Part shown: positions 45,370-57,182 of the stretch, piece after piece
Position numbering within the stretch: position 1 is the stretch's first letter
Layout of the letters: each line of letters begins with the position of its first letter
From: Bettongia penicillata ogilbyi
Lineage: Eukaryota; Chordata; Mammalia; Diprotodontia; Potoroidae
Reading direction: 5' to 3'
DNA: 64,000 nucleotides
Assembly: GCA_023548195.1 (NCBI GenBank)
Contig: JAJHZJ010000013.1
Coordinates: 1,001,001 to 1,065,000 of the forward strand
Made by a program: the position numbers and the translations under genes
Notes under the pieces: generated by a model
What the model was told of the DNA's origin: nothing
What the model saw: the letters and a program-made list of their open reading frames with translations, nothing else
The model's database searches: none

Positions 45370-47989
45370 AGTTGAGTATGACAAAACAGTTACTTGCAAT
45401 GTTGGCCTCTGTGGAAAGAATACAAAAGAGCACCTTCAGAAAGCATCACTAAATGCTCCCTCGGATCAGTCAGAAGAGGGAGACTGCTGGACACCGGAAG
45501 TCTACTGCTATGCAAACCACTTCCTGGGAAGAAGCAAGAAAGAGCTGGACCAAAGAAGAATTTTTCTGGCATTCAGCCACAGCCCATGTGTATGGAGGAA
45601 GCAGGGAGGGGAAGGGAGAGGAAGGAAGAGAAGTAATGATACAATCTTTTGCCTTCCTGTTCAGTTATTGATTCTTGCTAATTAGTTTCTCTGTTGCTGA
45701 AGAAATTAAGGTGCTATCAAAGTGTAAACAAAATTTAAAACCACATTAAAGTTTTGAACCTGCATTTCAGCACCGTAAGGAAAAATGGCTAAGCACCTAA
45801 CTGTAGTTACACATCTGGCGCATGCCACTGCAGAAAAGTTGCCTACCTGTGGCCTAGCATTTATTTCCCCACCAGACTCGCTTATGGTAAGATAGATAGA
45901 GCAATAGAGATAGTTAGATGTATGTATGCATGTACACATATGTCTACATGTGTGTACATGTGTGTATATGCATGTATTTGTGTGAACGTGTGTGCAATGT
46001 ACATATACACATATTGTAAATATATTTTTCTCTATATTTATATATGTAAATATATTCTATATAACATAGTCACATAAGTGCCAATATTATATAGTATATA
46101 AACATATCAAATTCTATATTAATATTTATATTGCTTTTAATGATTTAATGTTATGATTATACGCTATATGATGCTATATATTACATACTATAATGTATTA
46201 ACATTTATATAAATGCATTAATTTATAAAGTATATACATATACTGCTGGATGAATGTAAGCATCCCACTTAAAGTTTGTTTCTGAACATACATAAAATGG
46301 AATATCTACCTACTCCACTGAGTGACAAGTCACTAAATTCAGTACCTACCATGTGCAAGATACTATAAAAATTCAACTGTGTTTATTAGTATTATGTGAA
46401 CATATAAGACACTAATAGTCCATAAATGTATTTTAAAAGACACATTCTATTTTCTAGGGTCAATTTGAACATCAATTGCTAGGTTTTCTTTTATTAAGCT
46501 TCCAGCGCAGTTGGTGTAAAGAAAACAATCCCCAAAAGTCAACCAGTTCATGAGACATTTGTTGAAGAGATGAATGCTTTTTTTCTTTACCTCCCTTCTG
46601 GAGGAAAGTGGAAATACACTTTTACATGGTGGGAAAAACAAACAACAACAAAAAGCCAGTTCTGCTGCACAAACCAAACACAAAATTAGACCTGGAATAC
46701 AGGCTAATTGTCCAGATTGTGTCATCTCTCAGACTTCCTTGAAGAACCACTAAAAAGCATTCTTGATGCAAAACTGGACATATGGCTTTAACTTATTCAG
46801 GTCCCACACCAATCACTTAAGAAGAGATTAAACATCTGTATGTTAATTTCAGGGACAGTTTCCCCATACTTATCAAACACAACTGCGTTTGTACCCTTTC
46901 CCTGTTGGGCTGAAGAAGCATTTTGCAATCTTAGTAGTAGCACTTGCTGAGTGCACATTTCCTTTCCACGCCCCACCCTATCGCCTCTTTCCTGAGTGGA
47001 GTAGGAGAGGCAATGAAACTAGCAGAACGGTAATCACTGCTCAAACATTAATAAGATTGAGTCAAGACTTGGAAAGGTCCCTTTGGGTTCCATTATTTAA
47101 CGTGTCCTGAGCAGTGAGCCATCCCTGAGGGAAATTTTACAGCAGATTTTTTTATCCTTGCTTGCTGCCAGGATACCTTGCCCACTGAGGACACCCTAGG
47201 CAGACAACCAGATCTGACTCCAAGTAAGTATACCACCCATTTACCAGAGAGACAAAGATCGCCAGAAACAAAGGAGCTACACGGGCTCACACACAGAAAT
47301 TTTAAAAATAATATATATTAACAGTCATCATTACATACTTTGTTGCATTTCATTCAACTAGCCCTCTACATCTCTTATTAATTCATCTACAAAATATATT
47401 TTTTAAACCCTAGAACTTAAAATGCATATAATTATGGTGTCGATTTTCAGAATGAATACACTCCTGCTTCCTTCCCCCACCTGCTTGGCAATTCCCAAGA
47501 GCATTTCCAAGCTTAAGGACACACTGACAAGAACAAGATTCCTTCCACTCCCGGAGCAGGGCACATGGAGAAAAAATTACTCCAAATCCACATGCTGTCA
47601 CCAATTACTAGGAAAGAGAGAGGAGTTGTGGATGGGGGAGTGAAAAGTAAGCAGCACCAACCTTGAGGATCCCAGTTCACCTGTTTTCTTGGAGTCTCGA
47701 TTGGAAATTTCATTGCTCCGTTGCCCGAAAGGGAGAGAAAATGAAATAAGGTCCCCAACTTCTCTGTCTCGGTGCTGCAGTTCAACGAATTAATTTCAAA
47801 TGATAGGAGAGACTGCACTGATTTGGCTCAGCAATCTCAGGGAAAGCCCACCAAGAAAAAATATATACGCTAAAAAGGAACTAAAAAAGGACTTATTATT
47901 TTTAGCTGTATTTGTGTGGAAGGCAGATGCACCCTGGATGGAATCAAAAGTATGATCTGCAGGGGAATTGTTGGAGAGGAAGACCCCAG
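45370..47989. other. Long repeat-poor stretch upstream of the CpG-rich interval
   Basis: Apart from a TATG/TA-rich tract (about 45895-46235), I recognise no interspersed repeats over ~2.6 kb, unusual for this window. Blocks near 45677-45800 and 46440-46740 read like single-copy noncoding DNA. No coding exon is recognised. Confidence 0.4.
45895..46235. repeat. TATG/TA-rich simple sequence
   Basis: atgtatgtatgcatgtac and gtgtgtacatgtgtgtatat runs grade into AT-rich sequence. Confidence 0.75.
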
Positions 47990-49070
47990 TAAAATTAGCC
48001 AGGCTGATCCAAAATATGATCCCGTCAGGTGCGAGGTTCTGCAGCCCGGATGGTCTAGTCCATGTGCTGAAAGGATAGTGAGAGGGAGAAGCCCACTGCA
48101 GTATTACTACACACATCGAAGGCGTGTGAGCACACACATACATGCGCACGTCAGCCTGGCACACTGACTAGCACAAATGCAGTCCGTACTCAGCAACCCC
48201 TTCCTTCTCCACCACTACACCCACGGCACATCTAAACTACACCCGCCCCACATCCTCAGCACCAGCCATTAGATAGCCTTAGCGCAAAAAGCTGCACCAG
48301 CCCTCACTTTGGGGAGGTCGGAGGGGGCGGTGCAGCACTGGGCTGATGAGAGGGGAAGGGGAGGAGAAGGGAGACCATCCCAGCTGAATGCAGCAGCAGC
48401 GGCAGCATCAGCACCGGCAGCAGCAGTAGTAGTGGCAGTGGCAGCAGCCCATTTAGCTAAGAGAGAGGAAAGGCACGTTAGCTTTGGAGGGAGTTCGCCA
48501 AACTAAGGGCTCCTCTGCCTTGACTAGGAGAGCTATTTGGTAACTTGTAAAGGGAGGGTCGTGGGGGAGCGAAGGGAGTAGAACCGTGTTATTTGTGTAT
48601 TTGGAAAGGGGATAAGTTCGTGGGGGATACTGGACCGTAGACATTGAGAATCAGAGAGATTGCAGGCTGCCTGGAGGGTTGGAAACTGTATCTACTTACT
48701 GGCTTTGATCTCTGGGCTGAGCGAAGGAGGAAGAAGAAGGAGAAGGAGGATGCAGTGTTGTTAGGCAGAGTTTGCAGTCAGCCGGAGACACGCTTGGCTG
48801 GCTGGTGGCAGCACCAGCAGCAGCTGGAGAAGACGCCCTTCCTTGGGATAACCTCTTTGCAATGGATTCTGCCCCAGGCCCTCTAAATCGCCTCCACCTC
48901 AAGCCCCCTTGCTCCTATCCCCTTGCTCGGGATGGTAGGTAGAGTTTCTCCACCTCCTTCTTTCCGAGGAGACCAGAAGAAATCCATGAGCCTTTTGTTT
49001 GCTGAGACTACTCCCATATCTGGCGGGCGTGATCTCTCTCTCTCTTTCTCCCTCGCCCTCTCTCTAGCCT
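47990..49070 (+). promoter_or_regulatory. CpG-rich, promoter-like interval
   Basis: By eye there are about 30 CpG dinucleotides in ~1.1 kb, against near absence elsewhere in the window. The interval is repeat-free, G-rich (gtcggagggggcggtgcagc) and contains GCA/GCG-type triplet runs (48391-48450). It looks like a CpG-island promoter with transcribed 5' untranslated sequence. A possible splice donor (gatg|gtaggtagag) lies near 48931. The forward strand is only suggested by that donor. I cannot name the gene. Confidence 0.45.
48391..48450. repeat. GCA/GTA/GGC triplet-rich run
   Basis: Imperfect cagcagcagcggcagcatc-type triplets. A 65-residue Ala-rich frame across it (48309-48506) is a by-product of the repeat. 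Confidence 0.85.
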
Positions 49071-49599
49071 CTCTCCCTAGACACAGCCCAAGCTCCCTTC
49101 CCAAGCTACATACCATATGGCTGGGGTTGCTTCACCTTAAGGACAGGGAGGGGAGTTGGAGAGAGAAAAAAACTCGGGCAGAAGGAGAGAGTTCTCAACA
49201 GCCTGCCTACCCCAGGAATCAACAGCTCCAGCTGGCTTCAACATAGCAGTGGAGGCTCCTTCCCTAGGAACTGATGGTTCTTATACATTTCCTCCTTGTA
49301 GGTCATCATCTTTTGCTTCCCTGAACAGGACTCGACAGGACATTTGGCGTCCACTGCTACATTCTGTTCCACTGACACAACCTAAAGCCAAGTATATGAT
49401 GGCAAAGGTTGAGTGAGTATAGGTATGGGGAAAGGTGGCAGGGCCTTGACTTCTGAAAAGAATTTCCCTTGAAAGTGATAAATTGGTCTTGAACAGGATA
49501 ACCTCCAAGATCTCTTCTAACTCTAATATTCTATAAATCTGAAAGATTATTCACTAGGGAAAAATTCTATTAATAAGTAGTCTCTTGCATGGAGAGGCA

Positions 49600-49815
49600 A
49601 CCTGGGGAAAAGGAAAGAGAAGCTGGCCTCAGAATAAGGTACACTTGGATTCAAATTCCATCTCCAACACATCCTGGTTCTATGACCCTAGTCTAGTCAC
49701 TTAACCAGATAGTGCTTTAGGCAATTATTTAAGTTTACTAAGTTGCCTTGGTAAAGTTTTCCTCATCAGGAAGATCCCTCTCTCGATGAAATCAGAGTTC
49801 TAGTCCCTATCCAAG
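49600..49815 (+). repeat. tRNA-headed SINE, type C, diverged
   Basis: acttggattcaaattccatc, ctagtctagtcacttaacc, gctttaggcaattatttaag, then tttcctcatcaggaagatcc. Confidence 0.6.
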
Positions 49816-49864
49816 GAGGGAACAATTTAAGGATGGATTTTGGGTCCTAAGACTAGATTTCTGA

Positions 49865-50048
49865 AAGTCTCTTACAGAATATTCAACCTGGAAGGAACCT
49901 TTGAGACTATTTAATCCAACCTCTCACTTAACAGAGAAGGAAGTGTATTGACAGCAAGTGACTTACGTGTAGTCACATAACTAGTAAGTTATAGATCTGA
50001 GATTTGAACCCAAGCCGCCTAACTGCCAGGTCAGTGCACTGCATAGGC
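49865..50048 (+). repeat. MIR-like SINE
   Basis: aacctggaaggaacctttga, aagtgacttacgtgtagtca and atttgaacccaagccgccta. Confidence 0.65.
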
Positions 50049-50342
50049 TACTATTGGTTATTTTGGTTATTTTACAGAAAGTTTCTCTGTTTTTTATTCT
50101 GATGTCTCTATGATGGGAACCTAGAGGTATGCTTGACTACAGAAGCTTGAGGCTCCTGGGAAGGTTTCTGTTAACCTAGGACTTACTCTTTTTTAATATT
50201 CCTAGTGAGACACTGAGCCTTCTAACTCTCTGATCAGAAAAGATATCCCTGCAGAAAGTCACCTTGATCTGTACTTTGTCATTTATCACCAGGTTGGGTT
50301 CACACTGGCTGCCCATGTTGGAATCAAAAGGTCTTTGTGGCA

Positions 50343-50543
50343 AGGGTTCTTAACCTTTTGTGTAAAATGGATCCCCCTTTGGCAATCAAGTGAAATGTAT
50401 GGACCCTTTCTCAGAATGTTATTACATGCATAAAATAAACCAGTATATTGAAGTACAATTATCAAATGGTAAGAAATAGATAAGTAGTAAGTATATGTTT
50501 TTATAAGTATGTATCAAAATAGTACCATTTTGAGAACTCCTGA
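50343..50543. mobile_element. hAT-like nonautonomous transposon, degraded
   Basis: Inverted ends are caagggttcttaacc at the left and tttgagaactcctg at the right. Inside, ggacccctttctcag-like sequence and atgcataaaataaacc match the same family as 5819-6077, but in the opposite orientation. I see no intact 8-bp duplication. Confidence 0.6.
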
Positions 50544-50579
50544 TCTAGAGATATGATTGCTGGTCTGTCACCTCCTGCT

Positions 50580-51000
50580 GGAATAGTAGTGTTGGATTTG
50601 GAGTTAGAATGCACATTTACAGGATTCAAATATAAGCTCTTTTCTGGGTGACTTTGTCAAGAGGAAACCTGGGCTTCATTTCCTTCATCTGTAGAAAGAA
50701 GGGTTTGGACTAGTATTTTGATTATCTTCTAGCTTGTGACTCTATGATTAGATGGAGCACTTCACTGACAGTCAGGAAATAGAGATGGCAATAGCGTAAT
50801 ATAAAGAAGACTAAGTGCAGAGTCAGAAGACTTAGGTTTGAGTTTTGGTTCTGGCCAATTACTTATGATTCATGTGACCTGGGTGGTCATTTCCATCCCT
50901 TTGGGTCTCAGTTTCTTCCTCTATAAAATACAAGCAGCAATACCTGCACTATTTAACTTTCAGGGGTATTGTGGCAAAAGTACTTTGTGTTCATGCTACT
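50580..51000 (+). repeat. Two adjacent MIR/tRNA-SINE copies
   Basis: 50580-50752 carries gttggatttggagttagaat and ggtttggactagtattttg. 50785-51000 carries gtgcagagtcagaagactta and ctcagtttcttcctctataa. Confidence 0.6.
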
Positions 51001-51404
51001 GAGCCATCCTCTTAATCCAAGTTTCCTACCTATTCCCCCTTCCACATTAGAATACTTTGAAAGCATGAGAGATTACAATGGAAAAAAACAAACAATCTAT
51101 CATTACTATGACATAAAGAGGTCCTATGTTCAAATTTAAAAGAAGGAGTCTTAAATTCATACTCTCCTTCCTCTCTCCATCTTCCAGTGTCCTTATTGTC
51201 CCTATGCAGAATATGGAATCCAGCTAATTGTTTGACTTATGTCGGGACATTAGACTAGAGGAAGAAGGAAATGTCAGATAAACAGAAGGAAATAATCGAG
51301 ATGGAACACTGATGGAAAGTGTAATGCTGGCCACTAGTATAATGGTTACAGACAGGCAAGTTGATGTAGATTATGGAAAGCTGGCCAATGCATCATCTGT
51401 ATGT

Positions 51405-51610
51405 TGAAATGTAGTTGAAGGAGCATTGGATAAGGAATCAAGAGATCTAGATTCAAATTCTGTTTCTAACACTTCCTAGGAGGCAAGTACTTCACCTTTT
51501 TAAACCTCAATTGCCTCATCTATAAAATGAGAATGATAACCACACTGTATGCCTCATGGAATTCTACTTGTGTGCACTATGAAATTGCTGATAAATAAGT
51601 TTTCATTTGA
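51405..51610 (+). repeat. MIR
   Basis: ggagcattggataaggaatc, ctcaattgcctcatctataa, and the 3' part near cactatgaaattgctg. Confidence 0.65.
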
Positions 51611-53769
51611 TTCCCTTCTTTTTTGGCATAAAGTACGGTGCCATTCAGGTACTCTGGGCTCTTGAAGTCCTAAACTATTTGTGTCAAAAAAAGAGAAAGT
51701 AACTGCCCAAGGCAAAATAATATCCAAAGATTTGTCTACTGAACTAGAGCCTGAGGAGAGAAAATCGTAAAGTTGAAGGATCTTTAGAAATCATCTAGTA
51801 CTTGATATCATGGTCTTGGGTTCAGACCTTCATAAGAAACCCTTTCCAAGAATCCACTGCAGTGTATGGTCATAACTAATAGTTTAGGAGAGTCAGTCAC
51901 TTGGGATAGACTAGATAAGGTTGAAAAGAGAATAACAGATTGCTGAATAAGGGGTTCAAAGAAGCTCCTACTTTATTTGGCAACTAGACCTTCAAATGAT
52001 CTTTCTGTTCTCTTCTTGGGAATCAGCCCTGCCAAATCATTCATCATCCCACCTCCTCCTGATTCCCTCCAGCTCTGTATCTTTCCTTCAGAAGCTGGAC
52101 AAAGCTAAGTTTGTAACAACTCCATGGATTGAGTCAAATAAATCTTAGCCCCCTTTCATCAATGACATAAAGTCCAAGTCTTGAGCTATGTATATGAAAT
52201 GAAATATACAAATCCCCCTGGAACTGGAACAAAAATTTAGGGGACTCACCCTTTGTTTGTTTGAACTCTTCCCACCTCCTCCCCTGCCCCAGCTGCCTCC
52301 CTCCCTCTGTCCCACCTTCTATCCACCCCCTCCCCACTTCCCTTTTGTTACTGGCAACTTAATTTCACTTACCCAAAGTAAGAAGAAAGTGGTGGTCTGT
52401 ACTGAGTAATAACATCCAAAAAAGATGCAATGCAGAATGATTCCCTCCCCAGCTGTTCAGCAAGTTCCATGGTTATTGCTGCTGGTGTGTTAAGTCTTGT
52501 GGAAAGAAGAAAAAAGGCAGTCTGGGCTTCATGCGGTAGGAAAACAAAGCGTGGTGGAGCCAAGTGTCCACCAGCCTTTCTGCAGCTGCAGTTCTCTTTC
52601 AGGCATCCAGGATCTCAGAGTTTTGCATCCTCCCCAGTGAAGTCTCGATTTAAATAACGCTGTCCCTCTCAGGAAGTTGTTTCCAATCATCCAAGTCTTT
52701 TCTGCAGTTTAGTACCTTCTGTACCAGGAGTAAATCAATATTTGCGGCACCACTTTAATTGATGTGTGTGTTGTGTTGATCTAGGAGGGGGTGTGGGAAA
52801 TCCCTAAAATAACAGTAATCTTTACTGTCCGAGTTAGAAAGGCAACTTTTCTTGGAGTTCATTTGCTTTCTTCCCCCCCACCCCCCCGATTTCAACCCTA
52901 ACACTGCAGCCGTGGGTTTGTGTGTACAGAAAGAGGGGGTTGCTGTGCAGGGAAAACATGGACTGAATGATAATGAGCTGCTCAGTCAGATCAGAATTTA
53001 ACATGATGGCAATGATTAGGCAGGAGTATTTCCTAGGAAAGCAATTCCCAAGGAGTGATAGAGAGGCTTCACAATTCCTGTCCAGTGTTATTTCAGCAAA
53101 CACAAGAAATAGGGAGAAAAGAAAACTTCATTAGACTGGAGATTTAACTTGCTAAAAATCATAACAAAATATGCCTGAGGTAGTACAATCTTTGATGCAC
53201 CTTTTTGATTTATTCATATGCCGATGGAGTCTACGAAGGATGTTCTCCCTGACCCCATGCTTTCTCTCTGAGAAGCTATAGAAGATTTTCAATAGCATTT
53301 TCTCAAGACTTTGTATATGTTCCTGCATATGTGTATATGAACAGGGTTAATGGTAAAAATCAATAGACGTTTATATTGGTGCTAACTTCAACCTATAGTG
53401 CTAGAAATATTTTCTTCCTCTCATGAAATTTCTATATTTTTTCTTACTTCTATGTGTTTCTATATAATTATATTTTGCTACTTCTATTAATTAGAATTAA
53501 TTAGCTAATTCTATTAATTACTTCTTTGCTTCATTTTTAAACTGGGCATCTACAAACTTTTTTATATATTATATATATACATACACGTGTATGTATGGAT
53601 ATGTGTGTATCTACACATATATACTTATATGTGTGTATACATATGCACATATAGATATAGATAGATAGATTCCTAATTTCAGGGTTTGAAAAGCTAGAGA
53701 CATATCAGCAATATTCACACACCAGGAAAGGGCAGATAGATGGCCTGGTACACCATTTACCAAGTTATT
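51611..53769. other. Repeat-poor stretch downstream of the CpG-rich interval
   Basis: I recognise no interspersed repeat for about 1.9 kb until the TA/TATG tract at 53565-53680. The part at 52560-53110 is the least repeat-like sequence in the window. No exon is identified. Confidence 0.4.
53565..53680. repeat. TA/TATG/GATA simple sequence
   Basis: tatatatatacatacacgtg through gatatagatagatagat. Confidence 0.85.
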
Positions 53770-53774
53770 CTAAT

Positions 53775-53970
53775 AATATTAGCAATTTATTTATATAGTA
53801 CTTTAATATATTTTTTCACAACTCTGAGAGAGAGGTAAAACAAGGATTATTATTCCCATTTCACAGATGAGGAAACTAGGTCTCTGAGAGAAATGAATTT
53901 CCCAAGGTCATACAAATCATATCTGACAAAATGAGGACTTGAACTCAAGTTGGCCAATTCAAATCCTAGC
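53775..53970 (-). repeat. MIR
   Basis: Reverse-strand order: ctaataatattagcaattt, cccatttcacagatgaggaa, ttcccaaggtcatacaaatc, gaggacttgaactcaagt. Confidence 0.7.
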
Positions 53971-53974
53971 ACAT

Positions 53975-54074
53975 TATGTGTTCAGATCCTTTACATTTAT
54001 TTCAGTGACTCAGTTCTCTAATTCTATGTGTTCAGATCCTTTGCATTTATTTCAGTGATTCAGTTCTCTAATTC
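53975..54074. repeat. 50-bp tandem duplication
   Basis: 53975-54024 and 54025-54074 are two copies of a 50-bp unit differing at 2 positions (tttacattt/tttgcattt and gtgactcag/gtgattcag). Confidence 0.95.
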
Positions 54075-54194
54075 TGGATCAATGAAAGCAATATACAGGT
54101 TTCACAGAAATTAATATAAAAACATCCAGACTGATGTCTTATCACTAGGAATTACCCCTTTACTTGGTAAGTTGTTTTTTTATTCAGTCACTCA

Positions 54195-54290
54195 GAAAAC
54201 ATTAAATACCTAATGCTCAAGGCACTATGCCAAGAACTGTACAGAGAGGGGGAAAAGTACACAGACAAAATCACTGCCCTGTGGGTAATT
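54195..54290 (+). repeat. Ancient mammalian interspersed repeat fragment
   Basis: attaaatacctaatgctcaa and ctatgccaagaactgtac match the family at 12920. Confidence 0.5.
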
Positions 54291-54656
54291 ATAGTGACTT
54301 CTTAAAAGAAGTCTAGTCTTGCTCTAAAGTGCTTTACTGAAGTAATATCTCAGGTTGACATAGAGGTCATTTTTCAGAGCATCAGTAAACTGAGGATAAC
54401 GAGTGAAAACAAAATATGGCAAACCAATTACATCTGCCTATTATAATAGCATAGTGCCTTGCACAAAATATAACCCACTCCCTCTGATACCCCTAGCCAC
54501 AGTTTAGTAAAAGTCAGTTACATTCATTCTCAGTTAAGTCGTCTTTCATGGCCACCTAGAAGAAGATTGTCTTTGCAGTTCGTTCAACCTAGATGTAGTC
54601 ACATTTCATTGGTTTGTGAGCAACTTCATAAATATTCGCCATATTGGTATGTTTAG

Positions 54657-54909
54657 ATTTTTGTTGTTCAGTCATTTCAGTCATGTCCAATTCTTTGTGA
54701 CCCCATTGAGGGTTTTCATGGCAAAGATACCAGAATTGTCATTTCCTCTTCGGTCTCATTTTACAGATGAGGTAACTGAGGCAAACAAGGTTATGTGACT
54801 TGTCCAGAGTTACATAGCTATTAAGTGTCTGAAGCCAGATTTGGACTCAGGAAGATGAGTCTTCCTAACTTCAGGCCTGACCCTCTATCTACTGTGCCAC
54901 CTAACAGCC
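54657..54909 (-). repeat. tRNA-headed SINE, Mar1-like (type A), full length
   Basis: Complete reverse-strand copy flanked by 12-bp repeats tggtatgtttag (54645-54656) and tggtatatttag (54910-54921), one mismatch. Confidence 0.93.
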
Positions 54910-54921
54910 TGGTATATTTAG

Positions 54922-55504
54922 CTAGTGTTTTACTAAAAGAAAACTAAAGATTTATCCAGTTGTTCATTGCCTATAAAGAATAAGACCTTGTTTTCATATC
55001 ATTATAGGAGAACCCATTTGAAATATAATTTGATTTGAAAATAATAAACCATTCTAGGAAGCTTAACCGTTTTCAAGGACTTATCTTTGGGCAGCTTGTA
55101 ACTTAGCATGAATCTCTGTCTGGCAAATATCTTGAAAAGCACTTAGGCTGCCCCACTGCATAGGAGTTTTGGCAAGTAACTCAGCCAGGCCACCAAAGAA
55201 AACCTGGAAGTCTCTGAGCAATAGGAAAGCTTCCTGGGGTAGAATTTGATCAGTTGCCACTCTGTTAGCATCATTTGAAATAAACTTGCTTTATTTCTTA
55301 TGTTCTTAGCCAATATTGTCTCACTAAAATGATTGAAGCAAACAAAATTTGAGAACTTTTACCAGGAAAGCTTTGTTGCATTGTGGTATGCTTCCATTCT
55401 AATCTTTCTAAAAACTCAGCTTTCTTCAAGATTCTAAGAACTGTTTCCTCCACAAAATCTTATTATTAATGAAATTATCTATCTTCAAATTGCCTTATAT
55501 TTCC
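54922..55504. other. No recognised feature
   Basis: Apparently unique sequence. Confidence 0.35.
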
Positions 55505-55760
55505 TTATTGTGCTCATGTTTTATTTCCTCAGTAATTTCAATTCCTTGAGGGCAGGAAATATTTTTTTTCTTTATATCTCTAGGAGCTAGGACAGTCGGT
55601 TACACATACTAGGCATTTAATAGATGTTCTTGGAATTGAAATGAAATTAATTTGAACTGTTAGGGAACAACTAAGTATGGCATGGGGGAAAACAGATCTG
55701 GAGTCATAGAACCTGGGTTAAAATTTCTGTCTGCTACTTACTACATGTATGATCTGTGAG
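55505..55760 (+). repeat. L2-type tail followed by a MIR fragment
   Basis: 55505-55650 has attccttgagggcaggaaat and aggcatttaatagatg. 55670-55760 has atctggagtcatagaacctg. Confidence 0.55.
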
Positions 55761-57168
55761 GGCATCTTAAAATTATCTCTGTCTAATCTGCAGGCTCATG
55801 ATTCAGCAAACAAATGTTTAGGGTCGTCCAAAAGAATTATGGGGCCATAATGTGAAGACTTAGAAAAGGTCATGTCAAGATGCTGTCTAATTTAGGTTTG
55901 TTCTGCTGAGCACGTTTACAACTATCCAAAACATATGAGAGTGAAATATGCCTTGAAATTTTGAGGAAAAGAGATTCCAAAGTCTCAGTAGCCTGTGCCA
56001 GTAGTCAGCAAAATATTTTCTGAAAATACTCTTTCACCCATTCTAAACCTCTCCCTCTTGTATTTTCATCGTTTGGTAGAAATGGAGAATATTATGCTTC
56101 TTACAATAATAGTTCACATACTCGTAGATTGTTGAATATTTTATCAGTCCTCTTCTCTACATGAAATAATTTCTATTCATTTTACACTAGTCATGAAATT
56201 ATATACAAAGTATTTGCCCTGTTGCACACTTCTTTTAAAATAACCATTTGTTCACTTAGCTAGGAGGTACACAGGTAGTAAAAAGAAATTTTATTATTGG
56301 GTTTTACTATTTGCTTCATGTAAATTATTCATTATGGGTAGCTGGGTACTTGAAAGACTGGTTTAACTTCATAAGGCCAAAGCAACATTGTTAAGTAAGC
56401 TAGGTGTGTCTCCAAAATACCTATTTGCCCATCTCTGTGCCATTTCTCCCCAACCTGGGCTTCTTTCCACCCCCACATCTTCCTTTAGAGAATATCAATT
56501 CTGTCCTTTATAAAAAGTTGTCTTTAGAAAAGAGTCATACAAAATCATTCATATTAAAGTGTAAATGATTAATAGAGGTCCATGTGCTTTGCATTTCAAC
56601 AGAAATAAGTGCCTTCAGTCAAATGAATAAATTTCTACTCATACAATTTGAAGCAATTGTAAACCAGTGAGAGAGAGATGCAGAAGGCACAAAGCATCCT
56701 TCCTCACCCTGAAATCATACCACAAGGAAAATTTCCCACTGCGATTACTCAAAGCTTTTTTCTGACTTACCCAGTATCTTCACTTTCTTAAGTCGCACTT
56801 GTCCTATAATGGCATAATTTATGATGAATACAGTCTCTTTTCCCTCTCTATGCATTATTTCTATATTACTTTCTCATGATAATAGAAGGATATCAATTCT
56901 GATTTGTACTTGGATTTTAGGGAACTAGAGTTAATGATCATGCCTGTGTTTTTTATCAGATCAGTTGACTATGCTAATTCTTTTCAGTTTCTGATGTGAT
57001 AATTTTCCTTTTTCTGAAAATTTTTTTTCTAATTTCTGAAATTTATTTGGTCATAATTTTTTTAAATACTTAAGGAAACATTCATAAATACTTTAAGGAA
57101 ACCAATTCTTGAGTTCTTAAGGGTTGCATACCACCAGATCCTAGTGATTTAAAGGGAATGGACTTTTA
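55761..57168. other. Repeat-poor stretch
   Basis: No repeat family recognised for ~1.4 kb. 56520-56720 has a composition that could be conserved noncoding DNA. No exon found. Confidence 0.35.
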
Positions 57169-57182
57169 AAATGATCATTTTT
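57169..57182 (+). repeat. Target-site duplication, left copy
   Basis: aaatgatcattttt is repeated exactly at 59792-59805. Confidence 0.88.

Noticed and set aside
48395..48420. RE1/NRSF-like half sites (atcagcacc followed by ggcagc)
   Set aside because: The two halves lack the standard spacing and the right half is poor. In a GCA-rich run such matches arise easily.
48309..48506. 65-residue Ala-rich frame in the CpG-rich interval
   Set aside because: The Ala run comes from imperfect GCA triplets. There is no conserved motif, and 5' untranslated sequence is more likely.
48861..48949. Short ATG frame that could begin a coding exon ending at a splice donor near 48931
   Set aside because: Only about 23 codons precede the donor and the sequence resembles no known N-terminus. 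It was kept only as part of the promoter-like call.
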